NCBI GenBank assembly: GCA_937892215.1
Contig: CALAVE010000090.1
Coordinates: 1-22,457 of the forward strand
Origin: an uncultured Porphyromonadaceae bacterium
GTDB taxonomy: Bacteria > Bacteroidota > Bacteroidia > Bacteroidales > Muribaculaceae
Direction of reading: 5' to 3'
Length of the DNA stretch: 22,457 nucleotides
A model generated the notes under the pieces. That model worked only from the letters and a program-made list of their open reading frames with translations. It had not been told where the DNA came from and searched no databases. Made by a program: the position numbers and the translations under genes. Of this stretch, positions 14,301 to 20,028 are shown piece after piece. How positions within the stretch are numbered: the first letter of the stretch is position 1; each line of letters starts with the position of its first letter.

Positions 14301-14492
14301 AACGGCCAGTACTACGACCGCAACGGTATTAGCGGCATCAGCGACATCACCGCTACCGGCGAGCCCGGTGTCTGCAACGTTTACACAATCGACGGTCGCC
14401 TGCTCAAGGCCAACGTTGACGCTGAGAACGCCACTACAGGACTTGCTCGCGGTATCTACATCGTAGGCAACAAGAAAGTTGTTGTAAGATAA
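11337..14492 (+). CDS. Exported multi-domain GH13 alpha-amylase with two CBM26-like modules
   Basis: This encodes 1051 aa. A signal peptide (to about A22, F-A-Q) targets it for export; it lacks a lipobox Cys. The GH13 catalytic domain spans about 30-600: D-I-V-I-N-H at 146-151, the nucleophile Asp278 in G-F-R-I-D-T-G, Glu318 in F-A-E-I-C and Asp456 in V-E-S-H-D. Residues ~713-805 and ~903-1000 are two related starch-binding CBM26-like modules (W-V-W-N... S-W-P-G and Y-A-W-N... N-W-P-G). Between them (~818-898) is a CHB_HEX_C-like beta domain. A Gly-rich linker lies at 689-696. The last ~40 residues (VYTIDGRLLK...GIYIVGNKKVVV) are a C-terminal domain of the Por/T9SS-sorting style. It should degrade starch or related glucans outside the cell. 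Confidence 0.92.
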   Translation: MSKLKFLLFSLLIVLANVGAFAQATWQGGRTDFRDETIYFVMPTRFYDGDKSNNTYCWDGSKDVSHEDPEWRGDFKGLVQRLDYIKALGFTAIWVTPVVQNASGFDYHGYHAMDMTAVDKRFESDDCKFQDLIDAAHAKGIKIILDIVINHTGNFGEENLCKLFTRDYSKPQSDIDQCMIPFTISQGGKLKDNYLSLPGGQQYEDRLTKMKNTDGKNHDTHNLWHHYGNFNWDEPNRWWAQIAGDCVDLNTENPETYQYLINCYGKFIEMGVDGFRIDTGGHISRLTFNSAFIPAFTELGEKYKAKRLNQAPFFMFAEICARFSDVTYRGQPSLSPYFYTWQSDDALRSQWNSNPSYWQGIEVYESTDPATLDNQKLCLTEHNNNLSESAQPHSDNAFLNGNEYHTPDYSKASGMSVIDFTAHWNFQNAGRLWGVLDRDNMYNDATYNVMYVESHDYGPDSFERFNGGTEQWAENLSIMFTMRGIPCLWQGGEIEFRKGKKMDDGTNMALFDTGRAYYGGYLTGDVKAADFSEVASASGNVAATLSRPLAKHLQRLNKIRLAVPALRKGQYTKKDCSSSGGYAFKRRYTSGSTDSYVLVALNAGATFSNVLNGTYRDCITGNTITVTDGTLTTESFSGKGNMRIYVLNGPGKVGEDGPFLYASAPVTPTQLSYDGHEEDGDPDTEYITGGGGGGSSDVDLDDLEVYEPAVVDNEISVFYEGSASQGDVTCWVWNSSTNFTGGSWPGENATLMGKTADGTRKIYKWTFDGTSDALPTGLIFSNNGNSQTDDLEFVNHGYYINGKYDHTVTNSTAPDPDLPNLTVNPAGGKFTDEVNVTVTASKADAVIVYTTNGDKPTASSTQAVGSISLNFTKSTTLRAGVLVSGEVKNLVSYTFTIQSSTAQKLCAYFIAPNEWTNVYCYAWNADLGNKTYTGNWPGQLCTVYGTTADGRTIWEWDGGPVGDDMPTGIIFNNNGGNGDNQTSDFTFINGQYYDRNGISGISDITATGEPGVCNVYTIDGRLLKANVDAENATTGLARGIYIVGNKKVVVR

Positions 14493-14505
14493 CTTTCTCA
14501 CTAAC

Positions 14506-14564
14506 AAAACTGAGTCACTCCATAAATTGAGCGAATCCTTTTATGAGTGACTCAGTTTTTTTTT
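14506..14564 (+). terminator. Strong intrinsic terminator after the amylase gene
   Basis: A 15-bp stem pairs AAAACTGAGTCACTC (14506-14520) with GAGTGACTCAGTTTT (14545-14559), followed by further T to 14564. The loop is 24 nt. The -7 element of the next gene begins two bases after the T run. Confidence 0.9.
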
Positions 14565-14565
14565 A

Positions 14566-14573
14566 TACCTTTG
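14566..14573 (+). promoter_or_regulatory. -7 element (TACCTTTG) for PPi-PFK
   Basis: TACCTTTG fits TAnnTTTG. The place where a -33 TTTG should be falls inside the terminator stem's right arm and reads TTATG/TATG, a poor match. Transcription would start about 40 nt before ATG 14618. The promoter and terminator are thus nested. Confidence 0.55.
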
Positions 14574-14617
14574 CAGAAAATATAATTAATCAGATTATTA
14601 CTAAATATTATTATCAA

Positions 14618-16267
14618 ATGGCAAAGAAGAGCATACTTCAGCAGCAACGTGCCACATATCAGCCCAAATTGCCGCTCGCAATTCAGGGTTCTGTGGTTGC
14701 AGTAAAAGGTGCGCCAACTCAGTCGGTTGGTGATCAAGATGAAATCAAGAAACTTTTCCCTAACACTTACGGCCTGCCCGAACTCACGTTTGAGCCTTCT
14801 CAAAACGAACTCGCTTCAGAGCCGTTCAGCGTTGGTGTGATTCTTTCAGGTGGCCAGGCTCCCGGCGGACACAACGTCATCAGCGGTCTGTTCGATGGAA
14901 TCAAGAAACTGAATCCTCAAAACCGTCTTTATGGCTTCCTGATGGGTCCCGGCGGACTTGTTGACCACAATTATATGGAGTTAACTTCCGATATCATCGA
15001 CGACTACCGTAACACCGGCGGTTTCGACATCATCGGTTCCGGACGCACAAAACTTGAGAAACCGGAGCAGTTCGAGAAAGGTCTGGAAATCATCACCGAG
15101 CTCAATATTCGCGCCATCGTCATCATTGGTGGCGACGACTCCAACACTAATGCCGCTGTCCTTGCCGAGTATTACAAGGCTAAGAACGTGCCGGTGCAGG
15201 TAATTGGCTGTCCCAAGACTATCGACGGTGACCTCAAGAACGAGCACATCGAAACTTCATTTGGTTTCGACACCGCTACTAAGGTCTATAGTGAGGTGGT
15301 TGGCAACATTGAGCGCGACTGCAATTCCTCCAAGAAATACTGGCATTTCATCAAGTTGATGGGTCGCTCCGCTTCCCACATCGCTCTGGAATGCGCTCTC
15401 AAGACTCAGCCAAGCTATTGCGTAATCAGCGAGGAAGTTGAGGCTAAGAACATGACGCTCAACGATATCGTCAACGACATCGCTCGCGTGGTCGCTCTTC
15501 GCGCAGCCGACGGCAACAACTTCGGTTCCGTCCTTATCCCCGAAGGCCTTATCGAGTTCATTCCGGCAATGAAGAAACTTATCGCCGAGCTCAACGATAT
15601 GCTTGCGGCTAACCCCGATTTCGCAAATCTTTCTGCAGCAGAACAGCGTCAGTTCGTTCTCGCCCACCTGTCGAAGGACAACGCAGAAGCCTTTGCGTCT
15701 CTGCCCGAAGGTGTCGCTCGTCAGTTGACTCTCGACCGTGACCCGCACGGAAACGTTCAGGTTTCTCTCATTGAGACCGAGAAACTGCTCAGCGAAATGG
15801 TGGATAAGCGTCTTGCTCAACTCAAGGGCGAAGGCAAATACGTGGGCAAGTTCACTCCGCAACACCACTTCTTCGGTTACGAAGGACGTTGCGCCGATCC
15901 GTCGAACTTCGACGCCGACTACTGCTACGCTCTGGGATTCAATGCCGCACTGCTCATCAATTCAGGAGCAACAGGCTACATGTCTTCTATCCGTAATCTG
16001 GCACAGCCCACTTCCAAGTGGATTGCCGGCGGCATACCCATCACCATGATGATGAACATGGAGCACCGCAACGGCCAGAACAAGCCAGTTATCCGCAAGG
16101 CTCTCGTGGAACTCAACGGAAAGCCGTTCCAGGTGTTCGCTCAGAACCGCGAAAAGTGGGCTAAGGAGACGTGCTTCGTTTATCCCGGCCCCATCCAGTA
16201 TTTCGGTCCGAGCGAAGTTTGCGACCAGCCGTCGCTAACTCTCCATTACGAGCAGGGGGGCGAATAA
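14618..16267 (+). CDS. pfp: Pyrophosphate-dependent 6-phosphofructokinase (long form)
   Basis: This encodes 549 aa and catalyses the reversible phosphorylation of fructose 6-phosphate with PPi in glycolysis/gluconeogenesis, in the cytosol. The N-terminal phosphate site is G-V-I-L-S-G-G-Q-A-P-G-G-H-N at 73-86. G-G-D-D-S-N-T-N at 171-178 and P-K-T-I-D-G-D at 199-205 mark a PPi-type enzyme (Asp and Lys where ATP-PFKs carry Gly). K-L-M-G-R-S-A-S-H and H-H-F-F-G-Y-E-G-R complete the sugar-phosphate site. The length is that of the plant/Bacteroides-type PPi-PFK, roughly 550 aa. ATG 14618 was chosen because the upstream in-frame ATG at 14543 lies within the terminator. It is a housekeeping gene, monocistronic. 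Confidence 0.95.
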   Translation: MAKKSILQQQRATYQPKLPLAIQGSVVAVKGAPTQSVGDQDEIKKLFPNTYGLPELTFEPSQNELASEPFSVGVILSGGQAPGGHNVISGLFDGIKKLNPQNRLYGFLMGPGGLVDHNYMELTSDIIDDYRNTGGFDIIGSGRTKLEKPEQFEKGLEIITELNIRAIVIIGGDDSNTNAAVLAEYYKAKNVPVQVIGCPKTIDGDLKNEHIETSFGFDTATKVYSEVVGNIERDCNSSKKYWHFIKLMGRSASHIALECALKTQPSYCVISEEVEAKNMTLNDIVNDIARVVALRAADGNNFGSVLIPEGLIEFIPAMKKLIAELNDMLAANPDFANLSAAEQRQFVLAHLSKDNAEAFASLPEGVARQLTLDRDPHGNVQVSLIETEKLLSEMVDKRLAQLKGEGKYVGKFTPQHHFFGYEGRCADPSNFDADYCYALGFNAALLINSGATGYMSSIRNLAQPTSKWIAGGIPITMMMNMEHRNGQNKPVIRKALVELNGKPFQVFAQNREKWAKETCFVYPGPIQYFGPSEVCDQPSLTLHYEQGGE

Positions 16268-16353
16268 TTCCTCACTAACGGATGCATGCTTGCACAAGTG
16301 TTAACCAAAGTGCAACTTCATCATACTATTAACCCAAATTACAGCTTGCATTT

Positions 16354-16390
16354 ATCCCCGACCTCTCCGGCCGGGGATATTTATTCATTT
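16354..16390 (+). terminator. Terminator between convergent PPi-PFK and U32 genes
   Basis: ATCCCCG at 16354-16360 pairs with CGGGGAT at 16372-16378 across an 11-nt loop, followed by an AT-rich tail (ATTTATTCATTTAATTTT). AT-rich sequence on the other side could let it act in both directions, for the genes ending at 16267 and 16403. Confidence 0.65.
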
Positions 16391-16402
16391 AATTTTATTC
16401 TG

Positions 16403-18241
16403 CTAATCAGCAAGTTTTATCCGCATTTCGCACGCCGCACAGTCGGTTTCCACCACGAAACGCCTTTTGTCGGCCCTCAGATAAAGCCGCCCTCGGTATG
16501 AGCAGTTCTTCTCTTTCAGGCACATTCCCAGTTCCCGTCGCAGGCAATAGCGTGTGTGCATCAGCGCCTCGCCTGACAGGTCTTTGTCTCCGGCCACTTC
16601 TATAGCATCTTCTGCCCGCTTCACGCCATGACTTGCATAAAACTCTCGCGCCAGATGGTTAGCAACATTGTCGGCCGACTCTAAAACCTGTGCCGGATAC
16701 TGCGCCGCCCTATCCTCTTCCCGCCTTTTTCCTCGCACATAATGCGTTTTGTGCAACTCTTCCAGCGCGCAAGCCACATCACGCCGCAGTTGCGAAAGCA
16801 CGCTCATCGGGATAAAATAGCGCCCCTCCACCTCACACGAGCGTAATCTGAAGCAAGTGTTACCCAGTTTCGCCAGTTCTTCTTCCTGACGCTTTTTTTG
16901 CTCTGTCCTGGCAGGTTGTAATGATTCTTTCAATTCCACCACCACTCGCGCTCTTTCACCGCGCTCATCGGTTGCAGTCAGCGACAAACGTCCTTCTGCG
17001 TATTCAAGCCTCATGTCCACACACAGTCGCCTGTCGGCGGTATCTCGGCTCAGAGCATCCTCAAACTGCTTGTCATAATTTCTGAATATTTTGCTCCCTT
17101 TTTGCAGAGGCATCGTATTTCTCAGGACCAGATTATTCCCATAGGCTTCGTTGACCCTTGCACCGGAAATAGTGCCGTCGGGAGCAACAAACATCAGTCC
17201 ATCGCCGTTATGAAACTCGCCGGTTGCATCAGTCATAACCAGCGAACCATCAGTACCTGTAACGGACCCCATAAATTCGCCCTGCGACTTGGGTGTGTTC
17301 GCCGATGCCATCCGTTCGCCGTTTGCCGGACGTCGCTCGGTGAGGAAATATTCTGTAAAACCTCGGTTGAAACTCTTGGCTATCACTGGGCGGAACGAAT
17401 ATTCCGATTTGCCGAGTGATGAACGAGTCAGGTCGTCACGGCCTGCGATGATACCATCAAGCCAATCCCTGTAATACGCCACAACGTTTTTCACGTAACC
17501 CGCGTCTTTTAGTCGCCCTTCTATCTTAAACGATGATATACCGGCGTCAATCATTTGCACCAGCCGAGCACTGCGATTCATATCACGTAGCGACAGCAGA
17601 TGCTTGTTCCGTACTATCACCCTACCCGACTCATCTTCCAGATCGAACGTGTAGCGGCACACCTGCGCGCACTCACCACGGTTTGCGCTACGATGATGCA
17701 GAGCCTCACTGATTCTGCAACGCCCGCTATAGCTCACACAGAGAGCCCCATGTACAAATCCCTCAAGGGGCACACTTGTTGCCATGCGAATGTCTCTGAT
17801 TTCATTAAGCGAAAGTTCTCGGGCAAGCACCAGTTGGGAGAATCCAACCCGCTCCAAAAATGCGGCTTTTTCAGGTGTGCGGATGTCACACTGGGTGCTG
17901 GCATGCAGTTCAATTGGCGGTAAATCCATGCGAAGCAAGCCCATGTCCTGAACAATTAATGCGTCTGCCCCCGCATCGTAAAGGTCTTTGACCAGTCGCT
18001 CCACCGCCGCTATCTCATCGTCATAGACAAGTGTATTGACGGTTACATACACTTTAGCATCAAACCTATGAGCAAAATCCACCACACGCCGAATATCTTC
18101 CAGACTGTTGCCGGCCATCGCACGAGCTCCATGGCTCGTTGCTCCCATATACACAGCATCCGCGCCATGTTTAATGGCCTCAATAGCAATCTCAGCGTCT
18201 CGCGCCGGGGCCAGCAGCTCTATTTTCCGAATCTCTCCCAT
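16403..18241 (-). CDS. U32-family protein, RlhA-like 23S rRNA hydroxylation enzyme
   Basis: This encodes 612 aa beginning MGEIRKIELLAPARDAEIAI, the classic U32 start (E-L-L-A-P-A). The TIM-barrel domain includes H-A-S-T-Q at 113-117 and G-F-V-H-G-A-L-C-V-S-Y-S-G-R-C at 161-175. Four Cys (168, 175, 191, 195) match the iron-sulfur-type cluster of the family. A long C-terminal part follows, as in the ~650-aa E. coli RlhA (YdcP), which hydroxylates a 23S rRNA cytidine. An upstream GTG at 18307 is in frame, but I chose ATG 18241 because a TTTG-N21-TAAATTTG promoter (18250-18282) overlaps the extra codons. Family names call it a peptidase; rRNA modification is more likely. Confidence 0.88.
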   Translation of the reverse strand: MGEIRKIELLAPARDAEIAIEAIKHGADAVYMGATSHGARAMAGNSLEDIRRVVDFAHRFDAKVYVTVNTLVYDDEIAAVERLVKDLYDAGADALIVQDMGLLRMDLPPIELHASTQCDIRTPEKAAFLERVGFSQLVLARELSLNEIRDIRMATSVPLEGFVHGALCVSYSGRCRISEALHHRSANRGECAQVCRYTFDLEDESGRVIVRNKHLLSLRDMNRSARLVQMIDAGISSFKIEGRLKDAGYVKNVVAYYRDWLDGIIAGRDDLTRSSLGKSEYSFRPVIAKSFNRGFTEYFLTERRPANGERMASANTPKSQGEFMGSVTGTDGSLVMTDATGEFHNGDGLMFVAPDGTISGARVNEAYGNNLVLRNTMPLQKGSKIFRNYDKQFEDALSRDTADRRLCVDMRLEYAEGRLSLTATDERGERARVVVELKESLQPARTEQKKRQEEELAKLGNTCFRLRSCEVEGRYFIPMSVLSQLRRDVACALEELHKTHYVRGKRREEDRAAQYPAQVLESADNVANHLAREFYASHGVKRAEDAIEVAGDKDLSGEALMHTRYCLRRELGMCLKEKNCSYRGRLYLRADKRRFVVETDCAACEMRIKLAD

Positions 18242-18249
18242 TTCAACCG

Positions 18250-18282
18250 CAAATTTAAACATTTCCATCCACACTCCCCAAA
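18250..18282 (-). promoter_or_regulatory. Possible promoter for the U32 gene
   Basis: On the minus strand, TTTG (CAAA at 18279-18282) and TAAATTTG (18250-18257) are 21 nt apart. The start point would lie just before ATG 18241, giving an almost leaderless mRNA. Confidence 0.45.
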
Positions 18283-18307
18283 AATTTGTTGTCTGATATA
18301 TACTCAC

Positions 18308-18779
18308 ACATCCATGCTATATCTGTAATTTGCGTTCAACCGAGCCGAAGGCGAGTTCGCGCGTGAGCTCAAAGCGTCTCGTCGGCTGAAAGCCGGGGCG
18401 CGGTCGCCATTCGGCGATTGAGACTCACCGCAACTTGCGTTCAAAATCCCCCCTTTCCCTCTTCCCACAACCGCATGGCCTCTCTTCCACATCGCCGAAG
18501 GCGATTACCACCGTGCAAACCCCACAATGATGTGCCAAAGGCACGAATTGTGGGGTAACAAGCCCCATCAAAAACGAACCTCGGAGAGGTTCACCACCAC
18601 CATTCGAATCCGCGTCCGCTAAGGTAGCCACCCGCATGACCACTCCCCCCGGCTTATCCCTGCTATATAAGCCACATTAGCCTCACAAGCCCTATCAACC
18701 CTATTATTTCCATCCTTCATCAAATATTTGTGTTCAAACACATCATCAGCGTAATTCGTGGTTAAACTTCCATCTCCAT
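18308..18779. repeat. Palindrome-rich intergenic region
   Basis: There is no gene here. Several short inverted repeats are packed together. The largest pairs ACCCCACAAT (18519-18528) with ATTGTGGGGT (18547-18556), enclosing TGTGCC/GGCACG. Others are ATCGCCGAAGGCGAT near 18491-18505 and GAACCTCGGAGAGGTTC near 18578-18594. The words 'TTGCGTTCAA' and 'GCCGAAGGCGA' recur inside the region. It resembles REP/BIME-like dispersed palindromes and separates the core block from the second RNA-protein locus. Confidence 0.55.
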
Positions 18780-18810
18780 TTTGACTTTTACAAAAAAATT
18801 ATTATCTTTG
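18780..18810 (+). promoter_or_regulatory. Promoter of structured RNA copy 2
   Basis: A -33 TTTG (18780-18783) and a -7 TATCTTTG (18803-18810) are 19 nt apart. Start near 18817. The spacing equals that at copy 1. Confidence 0.75.
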
Positions 18811-18832
18811 CCATGCGGTGTGGCAACATCCC

Positions 18833-19072
18833 GCACGACATTGTGACAAAAACGAAAGCGTTATGCTCATTCTTGTCATTTGAAAACGTAGGAAATTTTC
18901 AAACAAAGCACGAGAGAACGGCACAGCGGCTTCCGCGCTACAAGCGTGGACTGCATTTTATTCCCCTTTTTGTGCTAAAGGTTTTCCTACGACCATCAAA
19001 TGACAAAGCGTGGCATAGCAGTCCGCGCTTTCTCTGTGTATAACCCCGCCACTCGGGCTGCATGGCGACGTG
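18833..19072 (+). ncRNA. Structured leader RNA, copy 2
   Basis: This 240-nt segment folds as copy 1 does. P0 is AACG/CGTT (18851-18862). P1 is TGTCATTTGA 18874-18883 with TCAAATGACA 18996-19005. P2 is CGTAGGAAA 18887-18895 with TTTCCTACG 18983-18991. P3 is AGCAC 18907-18911 with GTGCT 18972-18976. The inner hairpin is CCGCGCT 18933-18939 with AGCGTGG 18943-18949. The 3' hairpin is AAAGCGTGG 19005-19013 with CCGCGCTTT 19023-19031. The segment 18942-18954 can pair across P1-P2 with 19018-19030 for 13 bp. The 3' end (19044-19072) differs from copy 1 at one base. It ends 16 nt before the start of the 308-aa gene. Internal reading frames are not conserved between copies, whereas pairing is, so it acts as RNA. 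Confidence 0.88.
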
Positions 19073-19088
19073 AAATTACTGATTACTT

Positions 19089-20015
19089 ATGGCTAAAAAA
19101 GTATCTAAACCAACAGCAGCCTCAATGATGTTTCTCTCCGATGCGAAGGCATTAATAGGCAGTATTGCACTGCAAATTCAGCCTATCAACACCAAACCGA
19201 TAGCAGCGTATGGCGGTCAGCGCATTCTGCTGAACAGCGTGTTCGCATCCCCCGGTTACAGTCGTAACGACATTATCGCTCGGCTGATAATCCTCGACTC
19301 ATTGTACTCTACCGGAGCACAATACAATCATTTCACCTATGACGACATTGCAGACGCCCTACTTGACCCTAACACATTCTCAACCCGCCAAACAGCCTGC
19401 GACTATTTCTGGGACATCGTTTGCGGGAAGCCGGACACGGCAAGCATCTTCAGCAGCGAATATGGCACCAACACGGCACTCAAACCGGCCAAACGCATAT
19501 CGTTGCTTAGCAAGTATGCCTACTATGAGTTATTGCAGCACAAACAGCAATATCCCCTCGGCTTCCCCATCTACGACAGCCTTGCCCTCAAAGCAATCCC
19601 CATAGCGTTGAAGCACCTGAATGTCAAGCCAGCCACCACAAAAAAGGCGATGGCTACGAACATTACCGGCTATGTGAAGAAAGTTGACTTGCTGCGCACG
19701 TCGTTGTTGGGCGGAGGAACAGCATTGTGCCACGGCTTCCAGCAATTCGACATCCTTGATGCCTACCTGTGGCGGATGGGCAAGTTCTCGTCGGGCAACC
19801 TGTCGCTGCTGTTCGATAGCAAAAATGATTACCGCGCCTTTGTTGCTTTCATCATGAACAACACACAGGCAGTCGAGGGACAAAACTTCTCTGACCGTGT
19901 TCTCAATTACCTCACAGGTGCCAACCGTAGCGTGAATGGCAATCCTTTTGCCGGACTTGCCAATGCCGCCCACCTAACCGACCTTTATTCCCACTGGTTC
20001 AAATATTTCAAATAA
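19089..20015 (+). CDS. RNA-associated conserved protein of unknown family, paralogue 2
   Basis: This encodes 308 aa, paralogous to the 298-aa protein at 1633-2529. Shared blocks are L-N-S-V-F at 48-52, I-L-D-S-L-Y-S-T at 68-75, S-L-L-S-K-Y-A-Y-Y-E-L at 138-148, G-F-P-I-Y-D-S-L-A at 158-166 and G-F-Q-Q-F-D-I-L-D-A-Y-L-W-R-M-G-K-F at 216-233 followed by G-N-L-S-L-L. The regions around residues 180-210 and 255-300 diverge freely. No membrane segment is seen. The start is unambiguous (ATG 19089, MAKKVSKPTA), preceded by structured RNA copy 2. The BspA-like gene follows 13 nt after the stop, so RNA, protein and surface protein form one transcript. Confidence 0.8.
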   Translation: MAKKVSKPTAASMMFLSDAKALIGSIALQIQPINTKPIAAYGGQRILLNSVFASPGYSRNDIIARLIILDSLYSTGAQYNHFTYDDIADALLDPNTFSTRQTACDYFWDIVCGKPDTASIFSSEYGTNTALKPAKRISLLSKYAYYELLQHKQQYPLGFPIYDSLALKAIPIALKHLNVKPATTKKAMATNITGYVKKVDLLRTSLLGGGTALCHGFQQFDILDAYLWRMGKFSSGNLSLLFDSKNDYRAFVAFIMNNTQAVEGQNFSDRVLNYLTGANRSVNGNPFAGLANAAHLTDLYSHWFKYFK

Positions 20016-20028
20016 TCTCAAATACAAT

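Noticed and set aside
10138..14492. Polysaccharide-utilization locus
   Set aside because: GH53 and GH13 genes are adjacent but divergent, and no SusC/SusD-like or regulator gene is present in the window.
18813..19043. 76-aa open frame across structured RNA copy 2
   Set aside because: The matching region of copy 1 has no equivalent frame, indels between copies are not multiples of three, and base changes preserve pairing instead of codons.
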